Positions 36,627 through 46,641 of a stretch of DNA of 64,000 nucleotides are shown here, piece by piece (within the stretch, counting starts at the first letter, position 1; every line of letters begins with the position of its first letter). A model generated the notes under the pieces. The model did not search any database and was not told where the DNA came from. It saw only the letters and a program-made list of their open reading frames with translations. The translations under genes were made by a program, and so were the position numbers. This DNA is from Streptomyces sp. NBC_01267 (GTDB taxonomy: Bacteria; Actinomycetota; Actinomycetes; Streptomycetales; Streptomycetaceae), in assembly GCF_036241575.1 (NCBI RefSeq), contig NZ_CP108455.1, positions 5,459,501 to 5,523,500 on the forward strand, read 5' to 3'.

Positions 36627-36641
36627 TTGAAAATGATAGTC
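36627..36641 (-). promoter_or_regulatory. Zur/Fur-like operator upstream of the short ORF and PKS
   Basis: TGAAAATGATAGTCG on the plus strand matches the actinobacterial Zur consensus TGAAAATGATTTTCA at 12 of 15 positions, and also resembles a general Fur box. It lies in an AT-rich pocket about 105 nt upstream of the short ORF's ATG, where the minus-strand promoter is expected (TATCAT on that strand may be the -10). Zinc or iron control of the PKS is inferred. Confidence 0.5.
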
Positions 36642-36883
36642 GATACCGTGCGGGTGGAGCTCCACGCCTGTGCGTGCGGCGCCGTGTCGTCGCCCAAGGG
36701 GGCGATATCTGCCGGTACATGACGATCGGTCCGGTTCGGTGAAGGTGATACCGGATCTGTCCCGTGAGGCCTGTCGGGTGTCCCCGGGGGTGCTCCGGAG
36801 ATATCCGGCCGCATAAATGACAACAGACCCCCCGATCTGGCGCAATGCCTGATCAGAGGGCCTGTTCGGCACCTTTTACAAGG

Positions 36884-36955
36884 TGCCCCCGGCAGGATTC
36901 GAACCTGCGCACCCGGCTCCGGAGGCCGATGCTCTATCCCCTGAGCTACGGGGGC
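36884..36955 (-). tRNA. tRNA-Arg (anticodon CCG)
   Basis: The minus strand folds into a 72-nt cloverleaf: acceptor GCCCCCG/CGGGGGC, D arm GCTC-GAGC, anticodon stem TCGGC/GCCGG with loop CTCCGGA, 4-nt variable loop and T arm GCAGG-TTCGAAT-CCTGC. The anticodon CCG reads the CGG arginine codon. The discriminator base is A and the CCA end is not encoded. Its 3' end faces the accessory half of the window. Confidence 0.96.
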
Positions 36956-37134
36956 GAACCGCCGCTGTGAGCGGCGACGGGTAGAACCCTACCAGCTCAG
37001 CGGGGGTGTCCATGAACAGCATTTCCGCGGGCGGGACGACCGTTGATCTCCCGCCGGTCTCGCGCCGGTCTGCCACCGGTTGCCCGTGCCGGGCGGAAGT
37101 GGGCAAAACCCGGACGTGGTGGTGCCGGCGGTTC

Positions 37135-37140
37135 TACGCT
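37135..37140 (+). promoter_or_regulatory. -10 element of a probable leaderless transcript
   Basis: TACGCT ends 7 nt before the GTG of the receiver-domain gene, and there is no normal ribosome site. The spacing would place the transcript start at or next to the start codon. The same TACGCT-N6-GTG layout recurs before the next gene. Confidence 0.5.
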
Positions 37141-37147
37141 CAGGGGT

Positions 37148-37612
37148 GTGTCTGGCACGTACGGCCGGGTGCTTGTTGTCGATGACAACAAGGTCATCCG
37201 CCAGTTGATCAGGGTCAACCTCGAGCTGGAGGGCTTCGAGGTCGTGACCGCGGCCGATGGTGTCGAATGTCTGGACATCGTGCACCGGGTCGCCCCCGAC
37301 GTGATCACCCTGGACGTCGTCATGCCGCGCCTGGACGGGCTGAGTACCGCCGCCCGGCTGCGCTCCGACCCGCGGACGAGCCTGCTGCCGCTCGCGATCA
37401 TCAGCGCGTGCACGAACCACGAGGTGGAGAACGGGCTCGCGTCCGGGGTCGACGCCTTTCTGTCCAAGCCGTTCGAGCCCGCCGAGCTGATCCAGCTCGT
37501 GGGGCAGCTGATGCGGATCCGGCGGGACGGGTCCCCGGCGCGCGGGCCGGTCGGCGCCGGTCCCCAGGGCGCATCCCGGCCTGCCGGAAGGGCCGGGAGC
37601 GCGCTCGGCTGA
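37148..37612 (+). CDS. Stand-alone receiver-domain (CheY-like) response regulator (154 aa)
   Basis: The receiver fold shows the acidic pair in VLVVDDNKVIR, the phospho-acceptor Asp in DVITLDVVMPRLDGL and the conserved Lys in DAFLSKPFEP. There is no DNA-binding output domain, only a short Gly/Pro/Arg-rich tail. It should take part in phosphorelay signalling through protein contacts; the partner kinase is not in the window. The GTG 37148 (VSGTYGRVLVV) is chosen over an upstream ATG because a -10 element lies 7 nt before it and the upstream residues are not conserved-looking. Confidence 0.85.
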   Translation: MSGTYGRVLVVDDNKVIRQLIRVNLELEGFEVVTAADGVECLDIVHRVAPDVITLDVVMPRLDGLSTAARLRSDPRTSLLPLAIISACTNHEVENGLASGVDAFLSKPFEPAELIQLVGQLMRIRRDGSPARGPVGAGPQGASRPAGRAGSALG

Positions 37613-37655
37613 CCGGATGGCGAAACCGGTTCGCGGAGAGCCCCCCCTTCTCCCA

Positions 37656-37661
37656 TACGCT
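37656..37661 (+). promoter_or_regulatory. -10 element of a second probable leaderless transcript
   Basis: TACGCT lies 6 nt before the GTG at 37668. Combined with the absence of a ribosome site, this argues that the ArgRS-like gene (and perhaps lysA) has its own leaderless mRNA. Confidence 0.5.
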
Positions 37662-37667
37662 TGTCCT

Positions 37668-38588
37668 GTGACTCCCGCAGAGCTCTCCCGTACCGTCGCG
37701 CACGCCGTGCGCCGCGCGGTGGACGAGGGTGCCCTGAGCGTGGCTGTTCCCGAGCGGGTCAAGATCGAACGGCCCCGGCCCGGCGGGCGCGGGGACTACG
37801 CCACCAGCGCGGCCCTCCAGCTGGCCGGTCCGGCCGGGATGCCGCCCCGGGCGGTCGCCGAGGCCCTGCGCGGGCGGATCGCCGGTACGCGCGGGATCGC
37901 GTGCGTCGAGATCACCGGCCCGGGATTCCTGAACTTCACGCTGGCGCCCGACACCTCGGACACCGTCGTACGGACCGTGCGGGAGCAGGGCCTGCGGTAC
38001 GGCGGCGGCTCGCCCACCGCCTTCCGGAGCGCCGCGCCCGCAGACCCCCGCCTCGGGGCCGACGCCGGCCGCTGGGACGCCCTGGTCGGCGGTGGCGACG
38101 GACTGCTGGTCCGGCGCGGGAGCAACCCCCTCTTCCGGGTGCAGTACGCGCACGCCCGCAGCCGCGCGCTGCTGCGCAACGCCCGCGACCTCGGCTTCGC
38201 GCCCGCGTACGAGGAGCCCGCGTACGAGGAGGACGGTTTCGCGCCCGCGTACGCGCAGGACGGCGGCCCCGCGCCCACGTGCGAACAGGGCAGCGGGACG
38301 GGGACCGGAACCGCGTGCGCGACCGCGCCGCCCCCCGGCCGGTCCGCTCTCCTCGGGGCCCTGGCCGATTACCCCGCCGTGGTCGAGGCCGGGGCGCCGC
38401 ACCGGCTCGCCCGGCATCTGGTGACGGTCGCCGACGCGTTCCTGGAGTTCCACATCAGCGTGCTGCCCGTCGGTGACGAGAAACCCTCGGCCGCCCACCG
38501 ATCCCGGCTCGCTCTCGCCGAAGCCGCCGGGACGGTGCTGGCAGGCGGCCTGTCCCTGCTCGGCATCAGCGCACCCGAACACATCTGA
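37668..38588 (+). CDS. ArgRS-like protein lacking the catalytic domain (306 aa)
   Basis: Residues 1-105 match the N-terminal tRNA-binding domain of arginyl-tRNA synthetase (GRGDYATSAALQLAG, then ITGPGFLNFTLAP). Residues about 165-306 match its DALR anticodon-binding domain (FRVQYAHARSRALLRNA and TVADAFLEFHISVLPVG). The Rossmann catalytic core with HIGH and KMSK motifs is absent. It cannot charge tRNA alone, but could bind tRNA-Arg or be a regulatory relic. It lies 12 bp before lysA, echoing the argS-lysA operon known from corynebacteria. An internal low-complexity stretch (repeated APAYEE-type units) marks the joint. Confidence 0.78.
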   Translation: MTPAELSRTVAHAVRRAVDEGALSVAVPERVKIERPRPGGRGDYATSAALQLAGPAGMPPRAVAEALRGRIAGTRGIACVEITGPGFLNFTLAPDTSDTVVRTVREQGLRYGGGSPTAFRSAAPADPRLGADAGRWDALVGGGDGLLVRRGSNPLFRVQYAHARSRALLRNARDLGFAPAYEEPAYEEDGFAPAYAQDGGPAPTCEQGSGTGTGTACATAPPPGRSALLGALADYPAVVEAGAPHRLARHLVTVADAFLEFHISVLPVGDEKPSAAHRSRLALAEAAGTVLAGGLSLLGISAPEHI

Positions 38589-38600
38589 AAGAGCGAAGAG

Positions 38601-39992
38601 ATGAGCCGTTCCGCACACCCCGCCGGGCCCCGGCACGCCGACGTCTACACCGAGGGGCACTACTCGGCCCCCGCCGAGGACCTCAACTCCCTGGACGAGA
38701 AGGTGTGGTCGCGTACGGTCGGCCGCGACGCGGACGGCGTCGTCACCGTCGGCGGGATCGAAGTGACCCGGCTGGCCGAGGAGTTCGGCACCCCCGCCTA
38801 CTTCCTCGACGAGGCCGACTTCCGCGCCAGGTGCCGGGCCTGGGCGGACGCCTTCGGGCGGGACGCGGACGTCTTCTACGCGGGCAAGGCGTTCCTCTCG
38901 CGCGCCGTCGTGAAGTGGCTCCAGGAAGAGGGGCTGAACCTCGACGTCTGCTCCGGTGGCGAGCTGACCACCGCGCTGGCCGCCGGGATGCCCGCCGCGC
39001 GGATCGCCTTCCACGGCAACAACAAGACCACCGAGGAGATCGAGCGGGCCGTCGACGCCGGCGTCGGACGCATCGTGCTCGACTCCTTCCAGGAGATCGT
39101 CCGCGTCGCGCACATCGCGCAGAGCCGCGGCAAGCGCCAGCGGGTACAGATCCGGGTGACGGTCGGCGTCGAGGCGCACACCCACGAGTTCATCGCCACC
39201 GCCCACGAGGACCAGAAGTTCGGGATCGCGCTCGCCGACGGGCAGGCCGCCGAGGCCGTCCGCAGGGCGCTCAAGCTCGACGGGCTCGAACTCATCGGTA
39301 TCCACTCGCACATCGGGTCGCAGATCTTCGACATGGCGGGCTTCGAGGTCTCCGCGCGCCGGGTGGTGCAGCTCCTCGCCGAGGTGCGCGACGAACACGG
39401 CGTCGAGCTCCCCGAGATCGACCTCGGCGGCGGTCTCGGCATCGCGTACACCTCGGAGGACGACCCGCGCGAGCCGCACGAGATCGCCAAGGCGCTCGGC
39501 GAGATCGTCACCCGGGAGTGCGAGTCGGCGGGACTGACCACGCCGCGCATCTCGGTCGAGCCGGGACGCGCCATCGTCGGACCCACCGCCTTCACGCTGT
39601 ACGAGGTCGGCACCATCAAGCCGCTGGAGGGGCTGCGTACCTACGTCAGTGTCGACGGCGGCATGTCCGACAACATCCGTACGGCCCTCTACGACGCCGA
39701 GTACAGCGTCGCCCTCGTCTCCCGTACGTCGACCGCCGAGCCGATGCTCGTCCGCGTGGTCGGCAAGCACTGCGAGAGCGGCGACATCCTGGTCAAGGAC
39801 GCGTTCCTGCCCGCGGACCTCGCGCCGGGTGATCTCCTCGCCGTTCCCGCCACCGGGGCGTACTGCCGTTCCATGGCGAGCAACTACAACCACGCGCTGC
39901 GCCCGCCCGTCGTCGCCGTCAGGGACGGCGAGGCCCGGGTGATCGTCCGGCGTGAGACGGAGGAAGATCTCCTGCGCCTCGATGTCGGGTAG
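38601..39992 (+). CDS. lysA: Diaminopimelate decarboxylase
   Basis: A fold III PLP enzyme that removes CO2 from meso-diaminopimelate to give L-lysine. The PLP lysine is in VFYAGKAFLS, the glycine-rich phosphate-binding loop is DLGGGLGIAY, and SVEPGRAIVG and HCESGDIL are further active-site segments; the second subunit's cysteine is in the last. The length (463 aa) is normal. ATG 38601 has GAAGAG upstream and the gene follows the ArgRS-like gene by 12 bp. It heads a block of aspartate-family amino acid genes. Confidence 0.95.
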   Translation: MSRSAHPAGPRHADVYTEGHYSAPAEDLNSLDEKVWSRTVGRDADGVVTVGGIEVTRLAEEFGTPAYFLDEADFRARCRAWADAFGRDADVFYAGKAFLSRAVVKWLQEEGLNLDVCSGGELTTALAAGMPAARIAFHGNNKTTEEIERAVDAGVGRIVLDSFQEIVRVAHIAQSRGKRQRVQIRVTVGVEAHTHEFIATAHEDQKFGIALADGQAAEAVRRALKLDGLELIGIHSHIGSQIFDMAGFEVSARRVVQLLAEVRDEHGVELPEIDLGGGLGIAYTSEDDPREPHEIAKALGEIVTRECESAGLTTPRISVEPGRAIVGPTAFTLYEVGTIKPLEGLRTYVSVDGGMSDNIRTALYDAEYSVALVSRTSTAEPMLVRVVGKHCESGDILVKDAFLPADLAPGDLLAVPATGAYCRSMASNYNHALRPPVVAVRDGEARVIVRRETEEDLLRLDVG

Positions 39993-40087
39993 TGAAATAG
40001 TCGTCTCACGATCCGGACGGGGGATAGAAACTCCCGTCCGGTGAGTGAGACTGGTCCACACCGTAGAAGTATGAGAAGTGAGGTCGG

Positions 40088-41443
40088 ATGATGCGTACGC
40101 GTCCGCTGAAGGTGGCGCTGCTGGGCTGTGGAGTCGTCGGCTCAGAGGTGGCGCGCATCATGACGACGCACGCCGACGACCTCGCGGCACGCATCGGTGC
40201 CCCCGTCGAGCTCGCCGGTGTGGCGGTCCGCCGCCCCTCCAAGGTCCGTGAGGGGGTCGACCCCTCCCTCATCACCACCGATGCGATGGCCCTGGTCAAA
40301 CGGGGCGACATCGACGTCGTCATCGAGGTCATCGGCGGTATCGAGCCCGCCCGCGCGCTGATCACCACCGCCTTCGAGCACGGCGCGAGCGTCGTCTCCG
40401 CCAACAAGGCGCTGCTCGCCAAGGACGGCGCCGCTCTGCACGCGGTGGCCCAGGAGCACGGCCGGGACCTCTACTACGAGGCCGCCGTCGCCGGTGCGAT
40501 CCCGCTGGTGCGCCCGCTGCGCGAATCGCTCGCGGGCGACAAGGTGAACCGGGTCCTCGGCATCGTCAACGGCACCACGAACTTCATCCTCGACAAGATG
40601 GACAGCACCGGCGCCGGGTACTCCGAGGCGCTCGACGAGGCCACGGCCCTCGGGTACGCCGAGGCCGACCCCACCGCCGACGTCGAGGGCTTCGACGCCG
40701 CCGCCAAGGCCGCCATCCTCGCCGGTATCGCCTTCCACACCCGGGTGCGCCTGGACGACGTGCACCGCGAGGGCCTCACCGAGGTCACCGCCGCCGACAT
40801 CGCGTCCGCCAAGCGCATGGGCTGCACCGTCAAGCTCCTCGCCATCTGCGAGCGGGCCGCCGACGGCAAGTCCGTCACGGCCCGAGTCCACCCGGCGATG
40901 ATCCCGCTCAGCCACCCGCTGGCCTCCGTCCGTGAGGCGTACAACGCGGTCTTCGTCGAGGCGGAGGCGGCCGGACAGCTCATGTTCTACGGTCCCGGCG
41001 CCGGCGGCTCGCCCACCGCGTCCGCGGTCCTCGGCGACCTCGTGGCGGTCTGCCGGAACAAGCTCAACGGGGCCACCGGGCCTGGCGAATCCGCGTACAC
41101 CCGGCTGCCCGTCAGCCCCATGGGCGACGTCGTCACCCGGTACCACATGAGCCTCGACGTGGCCGACAAACCGGGTGTTCTCGCCCAGGTCGCCACGGTC
41201 TTCGCCGAACAGGGCGTATCGATCGACACGGTCCGCCAACAGAGCCGGAATTCAGGCAGCGGTGACGAGGTCGCCATCGAGCAGGGTACCGACGGGCGAC
41301 GGGCGGGCGGAGGCGGCGAGGCGTCCCTCGTCGTCGTCACCCACCGCGCGCCCGACGCCGCCCTCTCCGGGACCGTCGAGGCGCTGCGCAAGCTCGACAC
41401 CGTGCTCGGTGTCGCCAGCATCATGCGTGTTGAAGGGGAGTAA
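40088..41443 (+). CDS. hom: Homoserine dehydrogenase
   Basis: Converts aspartate semialdehyde to homoserine with NAD(P)H. The N-terminal Rossmann motif is VALLGCGVVGSEVARIM, the catalytic region includes GIVNGTTNFIL and ALGYAEADPTADVEG, and the C-terminal ~85 residues are an ACT domain (SLDVADKPGVLAQVATVFAE) for threonine feedback. A Gly-rich insert interrupts the ACT domain (near NSGSGDEVAIEQGTDG), as in other Streptomyces. Two ATGs are adjacent (40088, 40091). thrC follows after 6 bp. Confidence 0.95.
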   Translation: MMRTRPLKVALLGCGVVGSEVARIMTTHADDLAARIGAPVELAGVAVRRPSKVREGVDPSLITTDAMALVKRGDIDVVIEVIGGIEPARALITTAFEHGASVVSANKALLAKDGAALHAVAQEHGRDLYYEAAVAGAIPLVRPLRESLAGDKVNRVLGIVNGTTNFILDKMDSTGAGYSEALDEATALGYAEADPTADVEGFDAAAKAAILAGIAFHTRVRLDDVHREGLTEVTAADIASAKRMGCTVKLLAICERAADGKSVTARVHPAMIPLSHPLASVREAYNAVFVEAEAAGQLMFYGPGAGGSPTASAVLGDLVAVCRNKLNGATGPGESAYTRLPVSPMGDVVTRYHMSLDVADKPGVLAQVATVFAEQGVSIDTVRQQSRNSGSGDEVAIEQGTDGRRAGGGGEASLVVVTHRAPDAALSGTVEALRKLDTVLGVASIMRVEGE

Positions 41444-41449
41444 GGACCC

Positions 41450-42523
41450 ATGACCACCAAGGGCACCCACCAGTGGCGCGGCATCATCGAGGAGTACCGG
41501 GACCGGCTCCCGGTCACGAGCACGACGCCCGTCGTCACGCTCCGTGAGGGCGGTACGCCGCTCGTCCCCGCGCAGGTTCTTTCCGAGCGCACGGGCTGCG
41601 AGGTGCACCTCAAGGTCGAGGGCGCCAACCCCACGGGGTCCTTCAAGGACCGCGGTATGACCATGGCGATCACCCACGCCAAGGAGCAGGGCGCGCAGGC
41701 CGTCATCTGCGCCTCCACCGGCAACACCTCGGCCTCGGCCGCCGCCTACGCCGTACGGGCCGGAATGGTCTGTGCGGTCCTGGTGCCGCAGGGCAAGATC
41801 GCCCTCGGCAAGATGGGTCAGGCGCTGGTCCACGGCGCCAGGATCCTCCAGGTCGACGGCAACTTCGACGACTGCCTCACGCTGGCCCGCTCGCTCTCCG
41901 ACAACTACCCGGTGGCGCTGGTCAATTCGGTCAATCCGTCCCGTATCGAGGGGCAGAAGACCGGCGCGTTCGAGATCGTCGACGCCCTCGGTGACGCCCC
42001 GGACATCCATGTGCTGCCCGTCGGCAACGCCGGCAACATCACGGCGTACTGGAAGGGCTACCGGGAGTACGCGGCGGACGGGCCGGCCACCCGCACCCCC
42101 CGGATGTGGGGTTTCCAGGCCTCCGGCTCCGCGCCCATCGTGCGCGGCGAGATCGTCAAGGACCCGTCCACCATCGCCACGGCGATCCGGATCGGCAACC
42201 CGGCCTCCTGGCAGTTCGCCCTCGACGCCCGCGACGAGTCGGGCGGTTTCATCGACGAGGTCACCGACCGTCAGATCCTGTCGGCCTACCGGCTGTTGGC
42301 CTCCCAGGAAGGCGTCTTCGTGGAACCCGCGTCGGCCGCCTCGGTCGCGGGCCTGCTGAAGGCCGCCGAAGAGGGCAAGGTCGACCCCGGCCAGAAAATC
42401 GTCTGCACGGTCACCGGCAACGGCCTGAAGGACCCGGACTGGGCGGTCGCGGGAGCCCCGCAGCCGGTCACCGTCCCGGTGGACGCCGTGGTGGCCGCCG
42501 AGCGCCTGGGCCTCGTCCAGTAG
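41450..42523 (+). CDS. thrC: Threonine synthase
   Basis: PLP enzyme of fold type II that turns O-phosphohomoserine into threonine. The PLP lysine lies in [14 protein letters not shown], the phosphate-binding loop is [12 protein letters not shown], and [12 protein letters not shown] is the conserved early segment. With 357 residues it belongs to the short bacterial form. It is only 6 bp after hom, so the two form an operon; a spacer of 377 bp precedes thrB. Confidence 0.95.
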   Translation: MTTKGTHQWRGIIEEYRDRLPVTSTTPVVTLREGGTPLVPAQVLSERTGCEVHLKVEGANPTGSFKDRGMTMAITHAKEQGAQAVICASTGNTSASAAAYAVRAGMVCAVLVPQGKIALGKMGQALVHGARILQVDGNFDDCLTLARSLSDNYPVALVNSVNPSRIEGQKTGAFEIVDALGDAPDIHVLPVGNAGNITAYWKGYREYAADGPATRTPRMWGFQASGSAPIVRGEIVKDPSTIATAIRIGNPASWQFALDARDESGGFIDEVTDRQILSAYRLLASQEGVFVEPASAASVAGLLKAAEEGKVDPGQKIVCTVTGNGLKDPDWAVAGAPQPVTVPVDAVVAAERLGLVQ

Positions 42524-42900
42524 CGCTCCGGTGCTTGCGCCCGGAGTGCCCGGACCTCGTGCCGTAGCGCTCCGGGGCTCGTGCCCCGGGCTCCCACAGG
42601 CTCATCTCCGGTCTCTCTCCGGCCCTTTCGGAACCGAGAGCGCATAGGAGGCATACGACACGCATCGTGCGCCTCCTGTGCGCCCTATGTCGCGACAGAA
42701 CCTTCCTTCGATAAGCTGTACTCAACCCACCCCGCCGCAATGTGCCGCGGTGTTGTTGTCGTGATGCCCGCAGTGCTCGTAGGGTCGTCCGGCCAGGGGC
42801 CGCCGGGGGAGCGTTCTCCCGGGAAACACAGCCGAATTCACCGAAAAAACCTCGCGGTCGACAGCAGAGCCGCGGTCTCACAAGGAGAGTCGTCAGAGCG
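42524..42900 (+). other. thrC-thrB spacer with a stable hairpin and possible promoter
   Basis: 377 bp without a gene. The octamer TAGCGCTC opens a short direct repeat at 42523 and 42565. A 13-bp stem (42640-42652 with 42671-42683, one G-T wobble; arm GCGCATAGGAGGC) could terminate thrC transcripts. GATAAGCT near 42708 may be the -10 of a thrB promoter. AAGGAGAG at 42882-42889 is the thrB ribosome site. Confidence 0.5.
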
Positions 42901-43818
42901 ATGGCCGGTCCCGCGTTCCGTGCCGCCGCCGTCCGGGTGCGCACCCCCGCCACCAGCGCCAACCTCGGGCCGGGCTTCGACGCCTTCGGCCTGTCGCTGG
43001 GGCTGTACGACGACGTGGTCGTCCGGGTCGCCGACACCGGGCTGCACGTCGACATCGCGGGTGAGGGCGCCGAGACGCTCCCGCGCGACGAGAACCACCT
43101 GCTCGTACGCTCCCTGCGTACGGCCTTCGACCTGCTCGGCGGGCAGCCGCGCGGCCTGGAGGTCGTCTGCGCCAACCGCATCCCGCACGGCCGCGGCCTC
43201 GGCTCCTCGTCCGCCGCCATCTGCGCGGGCATCGTCGCCGCCCGCGCCGTGACCATAGGCGGGGCCGAGAAGCTCGACGACGAGGCCCTGCTCGAACTGG
43301 CCACCGAGATCGAGGGCCACCCCGACAACGTGGCCGCCTGCCTGCTCGGCGGCTTCACCCTCGCCTGGACCGACGGGGGAGCGGCGCGGGCCATCAGGAT
43401 GGATCCTGCGGATTCCATCGTTCCGGTGGTTTTCGTCCCCAGCAGGCCGGTGCTCACCGAGACCGCGCGGGGCCTCCTCCCGCGGGCCGTCCCCCATGTG
43501 GACGCGGCTGCCAACGCGGGTCGCGCGGCTCTGCTCGTGGAGGCGCTGACCAGGCGCCCCGAGCTGCTGTTCGCGGCGACCGAGGACCGACTGCACCAGG
43601 AGTACCGTGCTCCGGCGATGCCCGAGAGCGTGGCCCTGGTCAACCGACTGCGGGCGGACGGCGTTCCCGCAGTCATCTCCGGCGCGGGCCCCACGGTGCT
43701 CGCGCTGGTCGAGAACGGTGCGGCCGAAAAGGTCGCACGGCTGGCGGGCGAAGGGTGGGCGGCCAACCGGCTGCCGCTCGACGCCTCGGGTGCGAGCGTT
43801 CTACCGCTGGGTACGTAG
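42901..43818 (+). CDS. thrB: Homoserine kinase
   Basis: GHMP-family kinase that phosphorylates homoserine with ATP, supplying ThrC. It shows the family's N-terminal segment VRVRTPATSANLGPGFDAFG, the ATP-binding loop HGRGLGSSSAAICAG and the C-terminal VISGAGPTVLAL. Length is 305 aa from ATG 42901, preceded by AAGGAGAG at slightly long spacing. It completes the homoserine-to-threonine path with hom and thrC. Confidence 0.94.
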   Translation: MAGPAFRAAAVRVRTPATSANLGPGFDAFGLSLGLYDDVVVRVADTGLHVDIAGEGAETLPRDENHLLVRSLRTAFDLLGGQPRGLEVVCANRIPHGRGLGSSSAAICAGIVAARAVTIGGAEKLDDEALLELATEIEGHPDNVAACLLGGFTLAWTDGGAARAIRMDPADSIVPVVFVPSRPVLTETARGLLPRAVPHVDAAANAGRAALLVEALTRRPELLFAATEDRLHQEYRAPAMPESVALVNRLRADGVPAVISGAGPTVLALVENGAAEKVARLAGEGWAANRLPLDASGASVLPLGT

Positions 43819-43857
43819 GAGCGCCCGGTTGCCGGTGAACGAGAGGGGGAATATTTG

Positions 43858-44168
43858 TTGGATCCGGTAGTGTTAACCTCAAGTCTGCACTCGACGCCTT
43901 TGTGGCGCGGTGCTCAGTGTCCCCATCAGGGACCGCCTTTTCCTCCGGGAGCCTCCCCAACTGCCTGAGCAGCCTGCCTGAGCAGTTTCGAGCACGCTCC
44001 GGAACCGGCCTCTGCCGGACCCCAAGCACGTCTTGCCCTCCGCCGTACCCCGGCGGACCACCGCCCCGGCGTCGGTTCGCGATCAGTCAAGATCCAGAAC
44101 CGCAGTCGGACAGCACAACCGGTCGCCGAGCCAGACAGGCCGACGCCCGCTCCAGGGAAGGACCCTTC
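43858..44168 (+). promoter_or_regulatory. rho promoter region and long leader
   Basis: AATATTTGTTGGATCC followed by TAGTGTTAACCT is an AT-rich promoter-like spot. The next ~270 nt before the GTG of rho are untranslated, rich in C over G in places and carry a direct repeat CTGCCTGAGCAG (43968 and 43980). A long, C-rich leader is what Rho autoregulation by termination would need; that it works so here is inferred. Confidence 0.45.
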
Positions 44169-46235
<2,067 letters not shown>

Positions 46236-46254
46236 CGTTCCGTCACGGATTGTC

Positions 46255-46296
46255 AACTGGCCCGCCCTGTCACGGAAGTGACGGGGCGGGCCAGTT
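46255..46296 (+). terminator. Hairpin terminator after rho
   Basis: AACTGGCCCGCCC at 46255-46267 pairs with GGGCGGGCCAGTT at 46284-46296, and an inner GTCAC/GTGAC stem extends it to a GGAA tetraloop. It lies 19 nt after the rho stop. Confidence 0.85.
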
Positions 46297-46641
46297 GTGT
46301 GTGGGAGTGGTGTCCGGCTTTCACACCCCTTTTCCGTTCCCCCGCCGCGTCTCCGGCACCGCTCCGCCGCCCCGTCGGGCCGCATCGGCGGCCTCCGAGA
46401 CGTTCGCCACAGCCCGCGCACCGGGGCCGGTCGTCCCGGGTTCGCCCCGTACTGCCGAAAACCCCAGGTGAGGGCCGCTTTGCGGCAGTTGCCCGACTAC
46501 GCCCTGTCACTTCCGCGCACGCTGAGGTCACAGGGCGTTGTGCAACGCTTTCGCGAGATACGTCGTCTCCCAAGTGATGACACACCGTTGCCTGAACTTC
46601 GGGGCAGGGGGTAGCGCGACCACCGAGAAGCTGGAGGGGAC
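46297..46641. other. Spacer between rho and the LCP gene
   Basis: 345 bp without a gene. It contains a 9-bp inverted repeat ACGCCCTGT (46499-46507 with 46530-46538) close to the sequence expected for the downstream promoter, which may be an operator. No credible protein is encoded. Confidence 0.45.

Noticed and set aside
36884..36955. Attachment-site duplication of the tRNA-Arg 3' end inside the window
   Set aside because: I found no second copy of the T-arm/acceptor sequence and no integrase gene in these 64 kb.
43902..44168. N-terminal extension of Rho to an upstream ATG
   Set aside because: The extension is Pro/Ser/Arg-rich, not Rho-like. The GTG at 44169 has a good ribosome site and starts the conserved sequence.
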